This document shows, piece by piece, positions 38,897 through 47,124 of a DNA stretch of 64,000 bases. Positions within the stretch are counted from its first letter, which is position 1. Every line of letters begins with the position of its first letter. The notes under the pieces were generated by a model. The model had not been told where the DNA came from. It made no database searches and was given only the letters and a program-made list of their open reading frames with translations. This DNA comes from an uncultured Blastocatellia bacterium (GTDB taxonomy: Bacteria > Acidobacteriota > Blastocatellia > Pyrinomonadales > Pyrinomonadaceae): positions 1 through 64,000 of the forward strand of contig CAMLLD010000008.1 of NCBI GenBank assembly GCA_946480785.1. Reading direction: 5' to 3'. Position numbers and translations under genes: made by a program.

Positions 38897-39660
38897 ACTG
38901 TCAAAAGTTTGACCACGTAGTTGGCGATCTGGCGCGCGGCCGGATGATGGAAGCTGAGACGCGAACGGACGCGTTGGCCCACGCGGACGAGTGTGAAGTT
39001 TGTGAAGCGCGGCTGCGTGATGAAGAAACGCTCACGCGCGGCTTGCAGTTGCTCGCGTCCGACATGGAAGCGCTGGCGGCGTCGCCGGAAATGGAATCGA
39101 AGCTGCGCGAAGCATTTCGGCAGCGGAAGGTGGTCGTTCCGATCGCCGCACGTTCAGCACGACCACGATACTGGTGGGCGGCGGTTGCGGCAGTGTTGTT
39201 GCTGGCGATGACAGTTGCGGCCGCATGGTGGCGTTCGACGGCGTCGCGGCAAGAGCTTGCTAACGAGACGACACCGAAGAAGCAGGTTGAAGTGCCCAGT
39301 GGTCCAAGTGAACCGCCGGCGCCGAAACCAGTCGACTACAACGCGGTGAACGAACCACTGAAGCCACAACCGCAAACGTTGCCAAAGTCTAATCGCCGAA
39401 ATACGACGCCACACAGAGCGCCCGAAACAGCGATGGCGAACCACGTAACGAATGAGATCGCCACCGACTTCATGCCGCTCGGCGATTTCAACCCCGCGAG
39501 TCTTCAGGACGGCGGACAAATCGTCCGCGTGAAGGTGGGACGTACCACGCTCGTGCGCTTTGGTTTGCCTGTCAACATGGATCGTTTTAATGAGAACGTT
39601 AAAGCTGATGTGTTAGTAGGATCTGATGGCCTGGCCCACGCCATTCGTTTTGTTCAATGA
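38893..39660 (+). CDS. Membrane anti-sigma factor with zinc-binding motif
   Basis: The 255-residue product has an N-terminal zinc-anti-sigma motif HADECEVC (HxxxCxxC). One membrane helix follows around residues 95-115 (YWWAAVAAVLLLAMTVAAAW). An outer Pro-rich linker and a C-terminal domain (LVRFGLPVNMDRF) complete it. The ATG overlaps the sigma-factor stop, so this is a sigma/anti-sigma pair. A start three codons upstream (GTG, 38884) is less likely. Confidence 0.88.
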   Translation: MNCQKFDHVVGDLARGRMMEAETRTDALAHADECEVCEARLRDEETLTRGLQLLASDMEALAASPEMESKLREAFRQRKVVVPIAARSARPRYWWAAVAAVLLLAMTVAAAWWRSTASRQELANETTPKKQVEVPSGPSEPPAPKPVDYNAVNEPLKPQPQTLPKSNRRNTTPHRAPETAMANHVTNEIATDFMPLGDFNPASLQDGGQIVRVKVGRTTLVRFGLPVNMDRFNENVKADVLVGSDGLAHAIRFVQ

Positions 39661-39673
39661 AAGGAACGAGAAG

Positions 39674-40717
39674 ATGAAAAGAGTACTTGGGATTTTAGTG
39701 ACGGCCGCGTTGTCCGTCTCAGGGTTTACCTCCGTGGTGTTTGCGCAGCAGCCACAGCAGCCCGCGACAGCGCCTGAAGGCGGCATCGTGCTGCGCCAGG
39801 AGCGGATATTTCAGACGCCGGATGGACCGCCGATGCCTGGCCCGCACGGTGATTTCGTATTTATCGCCTCCGAAGGCTTCGGTGGGAAGGTCGTCAAGAA
39901 CGCGCCGTACTCGGCCGAGTCCGTAACGGAAACCGTGCAAACGCTCGCCGACGGCAATCGCATCGTTAACAAGATCACGAGCCAGGTTTATCGCGACAGC
40001 GAAGGCCGCACGCGACGCGAGCAAACGTTGAAAGGTCTCGGACCGATCGGCAATGGTGAAGAGCCGTTGCAAATGATCTTTATCAACGATCCGGTCGCGG
40101 GTGTGACCTACTCGCTTGATACGAACACGAAGATCGCGCACAAGAGCGCGCCGTTCAAGTTTGAGTTCACCACGGGCAAACCCGGCCCAAATGGCGAGAC
40201 ACAGCAGTTCGAATTCAAAACGGGCAGCGGCACTAAAGGGAACATCGTGATCACCGGGCAAGCGGGCGCGCCGGGACAACCGGCCACTCGAGTTGCTCCG
40301 CCGCCGGAAGCTAACGAATTCACTTTGCGCGCGGCTGAAGGCGCGGCGACTTACGTGTTTCGCACGCGCAGCGGCGCGGACAATGAAGTGAAGGAACAGC
40401 TCGGCAAGCAGAACATCGAAGGCGTGGAAGCGGAAGGCACACGCACCACCGTTACGATTCCGGCCGGAGAGATTGGTAACGAGCGCGCGATCGAGATCGT
40501 GACGGAGCGTTGGTACTCACCGGAGCTTCAGCTCGTGGTGATGACGAAACACAGCGATCCGCGTAACGGCGAGACCACTTACAAACTCACGAACATCAAT
40601 CGCAGCGAACCGGCGAAGTCGTTGTTCGAAGTTCCGCCCGGTTTCACGGTGAAAGACATGCAGATGTCTTTGCCGATGGCCCCGACACGCATGAAGAAAC
40701 CGGGAAATCCCGAGTAA
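39674..40717 (+). CDS. Secreted protein of unknown function, in the sigma-factor unit
   Basis: The 347-residue product has a signal peptide (MKRVLGILVTAALSVSGFTS, cut after VFAQ). A repeat-free beta-rich domain follows (GIVLRQERIFQTPDGPPMPG; VYRDSEGRTRREQTLKGLGP). The ATG follows AAGGAACGAGAAG. It comes 13 bases after the anti-sigma gene, so it is probably part of the same envelope-stress unit. I do not recognise a named family. Confidence 0.75.
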   Translation: MKRVLGILVTAALSVSGFTSVVFAQQPQQPATAPEGGIVLRQERIFQTPDGPPMPGPHGDFVFIASEGFGGKVVKNAPYSAESVTETVQTLADGNRIVNKITSQVYRDSEGRTRREQTLKGLGPIGNGEEPLQMIFINDPVAGVTYSLDTNTKIAHKSAPFKFEFTTGKPGPNGETQQFEFKTGSGTKGNIVITGQAGAPGQPATRVAPPPEANEFTLRAAEGAATYVFRTRSGADNEVKEQLGKQNIEGVEAEGTRTTVTIPAGEIGNERAIEIVTERWYSPELQLVVMTKHSDPRNGETTYKLTNINRSEPAKSLFEVPPGFTVKDMQMSLPMAPTRMKKPGNPE

Positions 40718-40740
40718 GCACAGCTCTTCTGAGTAAATGA

Positions 40741-40770
40741 AAAAGGCCCCTCGGTTTCGAGTGGCCTTTT
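40741..40770. terminator. Two-way terminator between convergent genes
   Basis: AAAAGGCC, a C mismatch, CTCG, a GTTT loop, CGAG, a T mismatch and GGCCTTTT form a 12-bp stem with A and T runs on either side. It serves both the plus-strand secreted protein and the minus-strand EF-G-like gene. Confidence 0.9.
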
Positions 40771-40793
40771 CTCTATGTGATAGCGTGGTGTAG

Positions 40794-42902
40794 TTACTCT
40801 TCCTCGTCGCCACCGCGGATACGGCCTTCGGCGCGTGACTGCTCCACGATCTTCTGGGCCATCTGACCTGGCACCGGATCGTAGTGCGAAAACTGCATGT
40901 GGAACGTGCCGCGCGCGGCAGTGATCGAGTTGAGAATCGATTGGTAATTCAACATCTCGGCGAGCGGCACCTGCGCTTTGATTACCTGCTGCTTGCCGTT
41001 CGAATCCATGCCCTGAACGCGTCCGCGCCGCGAGTTCAAATCACCCATCAAGTCACCGGCGTATTCCTGCGGCGCGGAGATCTCGACATCCATGATCGGT
41101 TCGAGTAACGAGGGCTTCACCTTTTCCATCGCGGCGCGAAAAGCCTTGCGGCCGGCCGCGCGGAACGAGTGCTCGTCAGAGTCGACCGGGTGATACGAAC
41201 CGTCAACCAATTGCACCTTGAAGTCGACGAGGGGATAACCCGCAATCGCACCCGACTGCGCCGCTTCGATGATGCCTTTCTCGATCGCCGGACGGAACTG
41301 TTGCGGGACTGAGCCGCCAAAGATCTTGTCTTCGAAAACAAAACCACCGCCGCGCGGCAACGGCTCAAACACACATTTGCAATCGCCAAACTGTCCGCGT
41401 CCGCCCGTCTGTTTCTTGTGGCGTCCCTGCACTTCAGCGCGCTGCGTGATCGTCTCCTTGTACGGTACCTTCGGTGGGTGCAGAGTCACTTCAACGCTGT
41501 AACGCTTCTTCAACTTCTCGACGACTGTTTCCACGTGCAACTGGCCCGAACCGGAAAGCAGAAACTCCTTCGTCTGCGGATCGCGGCTGAAATGCAGCGC
41601 CGGATCTTCTTCGAGGATGCGATGCAGCGCGGTGCTGATCTTTTCTTCGTCCTGCCGTGACTTCGGCTCGATCGCAAACGCAATCGCCGCTTCCGGATAT
41701 TCAACCGCGTCGTAAACGATCGGCGCCGCTTTATCACAGAGCGTGTCGCCCGTTTGCGTCTCCTTGAGCTTCACACACGCGATGATGTCGCCCGCATGTG
41801 CTTCGGAAACTTTATCGAGTTGTTTCCCCTGAATCGTGTGCAACGCGCCGAGACGTTCGGCCACACCGCGCGACGAGTTGAACGCATTCGCGTCAGTTTG
41901 CAAACGCCCGCTGATGATCTTGAAAACGTTGATGCGGCCCGCAAACGGATCCGCGATCGTGCGGAAGCAGTAGGCCGAAAACGGTTCGTTGTCGCTGTAC
42001 TTGCGCGCGATCCTTTCGGAGTCTGGACCACCATCGACGGGACGGCCCCATTCGGCTTCGTGATGCGCGGGATCGGGCGCGTAATCAACCAGCGCGTTCA
42101 GCAATGCACGCAAACCGACTTGCGTCGCGCTCGAGACGGCGAACACCGGACACAGTTTGCTTTGCGCGATCGCGTTGTTGATGTTCGGCAGGATGTCTTC
42201 TTCTTCGAGCGTTCCTTGCTCGAAGTATTTCTCCAGCAACTGATCGTTCGACTCGGCGACGAGCTCGACCAGCCGTTCGCGTGTCTTCTCGACGATGTCG
42301 CGGCCTTCGCTGGGAATGTCGATCTCTTTCGCCTGGCCGTCTGCGCTAAGCTCGTAAGCCTTCATGTGCACGACGTCCACGACGCCGCGAAAATCTTTCT
42401 CTTTTCCGATCGGCAAAGTGAAGGGAATGATGGCGCGGCTGAAAGTGCTCTGCGCGCTACGCAACGCTTCGCCGAAATCGGCGTGTTCCTTGTCGAGTTT
42501 ATTAATCACCATGACGCGTGGGACCATGAACTCGTTCGCGTAGGCCCACGTCTTTTCCGTTTGCACTTCCACGCCCTTGACGCCATCGACGACGACGATG
42601 GCGCAGTCTGCCACGCGCAGCGCCGGCCGCGCGTGGGCTATGAAAGCCGCGTATCCGGGTGTGTCTATAAAATTGAGTTTAGTATCGCGATGATCGAGAT
42701 GAGCGAGTGCGGTATTAAGTGTGATTTTGCGGGCGATGGAATCTTCTTCGTAATCCGTGACTGTGGTGCCTTCATCTACCTTTCCCCAGCGCGGTGTGGC
42801 TCCGGCGACGTAGAGAAGCGAGCTGATTAGCTGCGTCTTCCCTGCGTCGCCGTGTCCAATGACAGCAAGGTTTCTGATGGCTTCAGTCGGATAGACTTTC
42901 AT
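40794..42902 (-). CDS. Elongation factor G-like GTPase
   Basis: The 702-residue product has the EF-G domain order. Its P-loop is GHGDAGKTQL, not the AHIDAGKTTT of canonical EF-G. G3 is DTPGYAAFI and G4 NKLD; domain IV and V motifs (GRGQFGDCKCVFEPLPRGGG) follow. This matches the second EF-G-like family (FusA-like/EF-G2 type), whose role in translation is unsettled. The start at MKVYPTEAIRNLAVIGHG fits the family. A 37-residue upstream reading is rejected. Confidence 0.93.
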   Translation of the reverse strand: MKVYPTEAIRNLAVIGHGDAGKTQLISSLLYVAGATPRWGKVDEGTTVTDYEEDSIARKITLNTALAHLDHRDTKLNFIDTPGYAAFIAHARPALRVADCAIVVVDGVKGVEVQTEKTWAYANEFMVPRVMVINKLDKEHADFGEALRSAQSTFSRAIIPFTLPIGKEKDFRGVVDVVHMKAYELSADGQAKEIDIPSEGRDIVEKTRERLVELVAESNDQLLEKYFEQGTLEEEDILPNINNAIAQSKLCPVFAVSSATQVGLRALLNALVDYAPDPAHHEAEWGRPVDGGPDSERIARKYSDNEPFSAYCFRTIADPFAGRINVFKIISGRLQTDANAFNSSRGVAERLGALHTIQGKQLDKVSEAHAGDIIACVKLKETQTGDTLCDKAAPIVYDAVEYPEAAIAFAIEPKSRQDEEKISTALHRILEEDPALHFSRDPQTKEFLLSGSGQLHVETVVEKLKKRYSVEVTLHPPKVPYKETITQRAEVQGRHKKQTGGRGQFGDCKCVFEPLPRGGGFVFEDKIFGGSVPQQFRPAIEKGIIEAAQSGAIAGYPLVDFKVQLVDGSYHPVDSDEHSFRAAGRKAFRAAMEKVKPSLLEPIMDVEISAPQEYAGDLMGDLNSRRGRVQGMDSNGKQQVIKAQVPLAEMLNYQSILNSITAARGTFHMQFSHYDPVPGQMAQKIVEQSRAEGRIRGGDEEE

Positions 42903-43037
42903 GGTGTTTTTGTCCCTTTCGAAGGTGGAAGTTTGGTCGGAAGAATACCCATCCGCATCGGTTGAAAGCAAGTTTACCGCAACCATTCCGCAGCCATCCT
43001 TAGCGGCGTACAAAGCATCACAACCCGCGGATAGGAG

Positions 43038-43784
43038 ATGAGGAAAGCGATGTATTATCGGAAGTTAATGTCTGTGGCAGTAGCCCTGCTGATGGCGCTG
43101 GCAGCGGTTTGGGCTGTATCTGCTACACCAAAGACAAAGGACGAAAACAATCAGCGCGGGCTCCAGACGATCGAGCCCTTGAACATAGCGATTCTGATTC
43201 AGGACGACCTCGTGCCGCAGGTGAGCAACGAGATCGGCGTGACGCGTGATTTCATTCGCTCGTTGCCGCAAGGCTCGCAGGTGATGGTGGGTTACATCAC
43301 TGCCGGCGCGCTGCAAGTGCGACAGCCGTTTACGACTGACCTGGACAAAGCAGCACGATCGCTGCGAATTCCGACGGCCAGCACGGCGAGCACACCATTC
43401 AACCCGTACGTTGAAGTGGTGGAAGCGTTGAAGCAGTTTGACAAGAACGGCACGAACGCGAATGCGCTCCTGCTCATTTCAGACGGTCTCGACACGTCGC
43501 GCGGATTTGATTCGACCGCGGCGGGTCACACAGTCGACATCGAGCGGGCGATCAAGGAAGCGAACAGACGGGGAGTGTCGATCTTCAGTTTCTACGCGCC
43601 GTCAGTTGGTTTGACGAGCCGCAGCCGGATTGCAGCGAGTTACGGACAGAGTTCGCTGAACCGGATCTCGGACGAAACTGGAGGCAAGGCGTTCTTCCAG
43701 GGCACGAGTGGTTTTGTGACGTTCAACTCTTACTTCTCGCGCTTGCGTGAGACGTTGAATCGGCAGTACGCGAAAGCTCGGTAA
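43038..43784 (+). CDS. Secreted VWA-like domain protein
   Basis: The 248-residue product has a hydrophobic leader (LMSVAVALLMALAAVWAVSA) and then a von Willebrand A-like fold (NIAILIQDDLVPQVSNEIGV; NALLLISDGLDTSRGFDS). The first strand lacks the full MIDAS DxSxS. It is probably outer or periplasmic. An ATG at 43050 is an alternative start. A strong stem-loop follows it. Confidence 0.75.
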   Translation: MRKAMYYRKLMSVAVALLMALAAVWAVSATPKTKDENNQRGLQTIEPLNIAILIQDDLVPQVSNEIGVTRDFIRSLPQGSQVMVGYITAGALQVRQPFTTDLDKAARSLRIPTASTASTPFNPYVEVVEALKQFDKNGTNANALLLISDGLDTSRGFDSTAAGHTVDIERAIKEANRRGVSIFSFYAPSVGLTSRSRIAASYGQSSLNRISDETGGKAFFQGTSGFVTFNSYFSRLRETLNRQYAKAR

Positions 43785-43807
43785 GTCGGAAGCGCTTTTG
43801 GCGGTGG

Positions 43808-43846
43808 AATAGGTCCTATATGTCCTATAGGACCTATTTTTATTTG
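43808..43846 (+). terminator. Rho-independent terminator after the VWA-like gene
   Basis: AATAGGTCCTATA and TATAGGACCTATT form a perfect 13-bp inverted repeat with a 5-base loop, followed by TTTATTT. Because each arm also contains TAGGTCCTA-type symmetry, other foldings are possible. Confidence 0.85.
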
Positions 43847-43904
43847 GCAGAGCGAAACTCCAATGGTAAATTAAGCGCCGTCCATTTTTAATGGGCCAGC
43901 AAAC

Positions 43905-44225
43905 GTGCGCGAATACTGTCTCATTGTCGAAGGCGCATACCTCTCCGAATCTGAGGCCGAGCATGCTCTGCGCGACCCGTTCCTCGAAGATTGGGTCGAG
44001 CAAACCGGCCGCTTCCGCATTCACAACATGGACGAGATCCTCGTGACGCCCGGCGTCACGCTCGGCTCGCTCGGCATCGTGATGCTCGACGACCGCGTGT
44101 TTGAGATCGCCAGCACCGACCCGGATCATCCGCTGAACGAACACACCGCGAAAGGCGTGGCCGAAGCACTGCGCCGGATGGATATGTTTGACGAGATCCG
44201 CACCGAGCCACGCGTTGAAGAGTAA
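43905..44225 (+). CDS. Small protein of unknown function
   Basis: The 106-residue product starts at a GTG (VREYCLIVEGAYLSESEAEH). It is acidic and has no signal or membrane helix. It lies 4 bases ahead of the macro-domain gene and may be translated with it. I do not recognise the family. Confidence 0.6.
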   Translation: MREYCLIVEGAYLSESEAEHALRDPFLEDWVEQTGRFRIHNMDEILVTPGVTLGSLGIVMLDDRVFEIASTDPDHPLNEHTAKGVAEALRRMDMFDEIRTEPRVEE

Positions 44226-44229
44226 ATAA

Positions 44230-44775
44230 ATGACGCAGTCGTTTTTGGATGGACGTGTCGTTGTTGTCGTCGGCGATCTCACACGCGAGAACGTCGGCGC
44301 GATCGTCAACGCTGCTAATTCGACGTTGCTCGGAGGAGGCGGAGTTGATGGCGCGATTCACCGCGCGGGCGGGCCGCAGATTTTGAAAGAGTGTGAAGAG
44401 ATACGGCGCACGAAATATCCGAAGGGGCTGCCCACGGGTGAAGCGGTGATCACAACAGGTGGAAAGCTACCGGCGCGTTATGTGATCCACACCGTCGGCC
44501 CGATCTATGGCCGTGAGCCGGCGCGTGATGCGGAGCTTCTGGCCGCCTGTTATCGCAATTCGTTAAACCTCGCCGTCCAGCACGGTGTAACAACCATCGC
44601 CTTTCCCTCGATTTCCACCGGCGCTTACGGCTATCCCAAGCCCGAAGCCGCTGCTGTCTCCTCGCGCAGTATCAAAGAGTTTCTGGAACGCGACGACTCG
44701 ATCGAGCAAGTGCGGCTCGTGTTTTTTCACGACCGCGACGCGCGCGTGTTTCGTCAGTACCAGGAATTCGAGTAG
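44230..44775 (+). CDS. Macro-domain ADP-ribose hydrolase-like protein
   Basis: Macro domains bind ADP-ribose, and the YmdB type deacetylates O-acetyl-ADP-ribose. The 181-residue product has NAANSTLLGGGGVDGAIHRA, then the second loop FPSISTGAYGYP, both typical. It could also act on ADP-ribosylated proteins. No ADP-ribosyltransferase gene was seen nearby. Confidence 0.92.
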   Translation: MTQSFLDGRVVVVVGDLTRENVGAIVNAANSTLLGGGGVDGAIHRAGGPQILKECEEIRRTKYPKGLPTGEAVITTGGKLPARYVIHTVGPIYGREPARDAELLAACYRNSLNLAVQHGVTTIAFPSISTGAYGYPKPEAAAVSSRSIKEFLERDDSIEQVRLVFFHDRDARVFRQYQEFE

Positions 44776-44825
44776 ACTCTTCACTTTTGTAACCACGTCA
44801 AATTAAGGACTGTCAGCAGAAACGG

Positions 44826-46991
44826 ATGATTGAAACGTCGGAAATCGAAAACCGTGCGGCGCAGCAAAACCGACTGCCTGCGCCGCTCGCGCCACTCGAG
44901 CGCCTCGCCTGGAACTACTGGTGGAGCTGGGCCGCGGACGGCGCCGAGATCTTTCGCGATCTCGAGCCGGAGATCTGGGAAGAGTGTGAATACAACCCGC
45001 GGCTGTTGTTGGCGAAAACATCGGCGTATCGTCTGGCGGAAGCGGCCACGGATCCGGTTTACCTCGAGCGCGTGCGGCGCATCGATGAGAGATTTCAAGC
45101 GTACATGGCGTCGGGTATCGGTTGGGCCATCGATCATCCGAAGATCACTGCGGAACATCCAGTTGCTTATTTTTGCGCGGAGTTTGGCGTGCACAATTCG
45201 TTGCCGCTGTACTCCGGCGGGCTCGGCATTCTCGCCGGCGATCATTTGAAGTCGGCGAGCGATCTGCGTGTGCCGCTCGTCGCGGTGGGCCTGCTTTATC
45301 GTTACGGTTATTTTCGCCAGCGTCTGCGTAACGATGGCTGGCAGGAAGAACACTACGGCGAAACGTTTCCCAACGACCTCGCGATCACGCTGATCAAAAA
45401 TCCTGACGGCACGCCGCTGCGCATCGCAGTCTCGATTCGCGAGCGCAACGTGTTGGCCCAGGTGTGGCGCGCCGACGTCGGCACGGTCCAACTCTATCTG
45501 CTCGATACGAACATTCCCGAGAATGTCGAAACGGATCGCTGGGTTACGGGACATCTTTACGGCGGTGATCGCGAGACGCGTATCGTGCAGGAAATGTTGC
45601 TCGGTATCGGCGGTGTTCGTCTGTTGCGCCAGCTCGGCGTCACGCCGTCCGTCTATCACTTGAACGAAGGCCACTCCGCGTTTTTGACTTTAGAACTCGC
45701 GCGCGAAGTGATTCGCGGGCGGCAGGTGAGGATGGCGGACGCGATTCCGATCGTTCGCGAGCAGTGCGTGTTTACGACGCATACGCCAGTCGCGGCTGGT
45801 AACGATGAGTTTGACGCGTCGCTCGTGCTGCGCGCGTTTGGCAGTGAATACGCGAAAGAACTGGGTTTGAGTGAAGAGGAGTTTCTGGACCTCGGACGCA
45901 TCGATCCCGGCGAGAAGAGCGAGCGTTACGGATTGACGCCGCTCGCGATTCGTATGTGTCGTTCGACGAATGGCGTGAGCCGGAAGCACGGTGACGTGTC
46001 GCGCGCGCTGTGGCAGAAGTTGTTTCCCGGCAAAACAGTCGATGCGGTGCCGATCAGTTACATCACGAACGGCGTGCACGCACCGACGTGGGTCTCGCCG
46101 TTGCTGCGTTATCTGTTTGAGAAGTACATCGGCCAGGATTGGCAGAAGCTGTTGCGTGACGAGCGCGCGTGGAGCGAAGCGGTAGCGCGCATCTCTGATG
46201 AAGAGCTGTGGGTCGCGCACTCGATGCTGAAGGAGCGTTTGATCGCTTTCGTGCGTCATCGCACGACGCAATCGCGCCTCGCGGCGGGTGAAAAGCCTGA
46301 TTACATCGAAGCCGCCAAGACGATGTTTGATCACGAAGTGCTGACGGTCGGTTTTGCGCGTCGCGTGGCTGGTTACAAGCGTTGGAATCTTTTGTTGTCG
46401 GACCAGCAGCGGTTGCTGCGGCTTATTAATGACGAAGAGCGGCCGGTACAGTTTGTGTTCGCGGGCAAGGCGCATCCGCAGGATGAGGGTTCCAAGCTGG
46501 TGTTACAGCAGTTGGCCCAGTGGAAATACGATCCGGCGGTGAGGCATCGCGCCGTGTTTCTCGAAGACTACGATCAGGAGATCGCGCGGCAGCTCGTGCA
46601 GTCGGTTGACGTTTGGCTCAACGTGCCGCGGCGTCCGCTCGAGGCTTCGGGAACGAGCGGTGAAAAGGTCGCGATGAACGGCGGATTGAACCTGTCGATT
46701 CTCGATGGCTGGTGGCTCGAAGGTTACGACGGCACGAACGGATTTGCCATCGGAACTGGGGATGGTGTCGCAAGCGCGAGCGAAACGAACGTCACCACGA
46801 TCGATGCGCTTGACGCTGAGTCGTTGTACGGAACGCTGGAACAGGAAGTCCTGCCGGCTTTTTACACGCGCGACGAAACAGGACTGCCGCGCCAGTGGAT
46901 CGCGATGATGAAACACGCAATCCAAACCCTCGCCCCCAGGTTCAACAGCAATAGAATGGTTGAAGACTACGTGCGCCGGATCTATTCTTAA
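44826..46991 (+). CDS. Alpha-glucan phosphorylase
   Basis: This enzyme releases glucose-1-phosphate from glycogen or maltodextrin. The 721-residue product follows the short alpha-glucan phosphorylase family, with the PLP-site region GTSGEKVAMNGGLNLSILDG near residue 620. An N-terminal domain (WNYWWSWAADGAEIFRDLEP) precedes it. Other glycogen genes are not in the window. A hairpin repeat element follows in the 133-base gap. Confidence 0.92.
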   Translation: MIETSEIENRAAQQNRLPAPLAPLERLAWNYWWSWAADGAEIFRDLEPEIWEECEYNPRLLLAKTSAYRLAEAATDPVYLERVRRIDERFQAYMASGIGWAIDHPKITAEHPVAYFCAEFGVHNSLPLYSGGLGILAGDHLKSASDLRVPLVAVGLLYRYGYFRQRLRNDGWQEEHYGETFPNDLAITLIKNPDGTPLRIAVSIRERNVLAQVWRADVGTVQLYLLDTNIPENVETDRWVTGHLYGGDRETRIVQEMLLGIGGVRLLRQLGVTPSVYHLNEGHSAFLTLELAREVIRGRQVRMADAIPIVREQCVFTTHTPVAAGNDEFDASLVLRAFGSEYAKELGLSEEEFLDLGRIDPGEKSERYGLTPLAIRMCRSTNGVSRKHGDVSRALWQKLFPGKTVDAVPISYITNGVHAPTWVSPLLRYLFEKYIGQDWQKLLRDERAWSEAVARISDEELWVAHSMLKERLIAFVRHRTTQSRLAAGEKPDYIEAAKTMFDHEVLTVGFARRVAGYKRWNLLLSDQQRLLRLINDEERPVQFVFAGKAHPQDEGSKLVLQQLAQWKYDPAVRHRAVFLEDYDQEIARQLVQSVDVWLNVPRRPLEASGTSGEKVAMNGGLNLSILDGWWLEGYDGTNGFAIGTGDGVASASETNVTTIDALDAESLYGTLEQEVLPAFYTRDETGLPRQWIAMMKHAIQTLAPRFNSNRMVEDYVRRIYS

Positions 46992-47018
46992 CCGAACACC
47001 GCAGCGTTCACGTTTACC

Positions 47019-47106
47019 AACGCCGAAGGCGTTCACGAGTTTCAGCCCAGGGTTGCTGCAACCCTGGGTTCAAAAAACCTAACGAAGTCACAACGCCGAA
47101 GGTGTT
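47019..47106. repeat. Hairpin-rich intergenic repeat element
   Basis: Two copies of AACGCCGAAGGCGTT/AACGCCGAAGGTGTT (47019-47033, 47092-47106) bracket a near-perfect palindrome of 11-bp arms, CCCAGGGTTGC/GCAACCCTGGG (47046-47068). Each end copy is itself a hairpin (AACGCC/GGCGTT). It fills the gap between the phosphorylase and kinase genes. The design resembles short mobile-like repeats common in GC-rich genomes; only one copy is visible here. Confidence 0.65.
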
Positions 47107-47124
47107 GGCCAGCTCCACTCCTGA

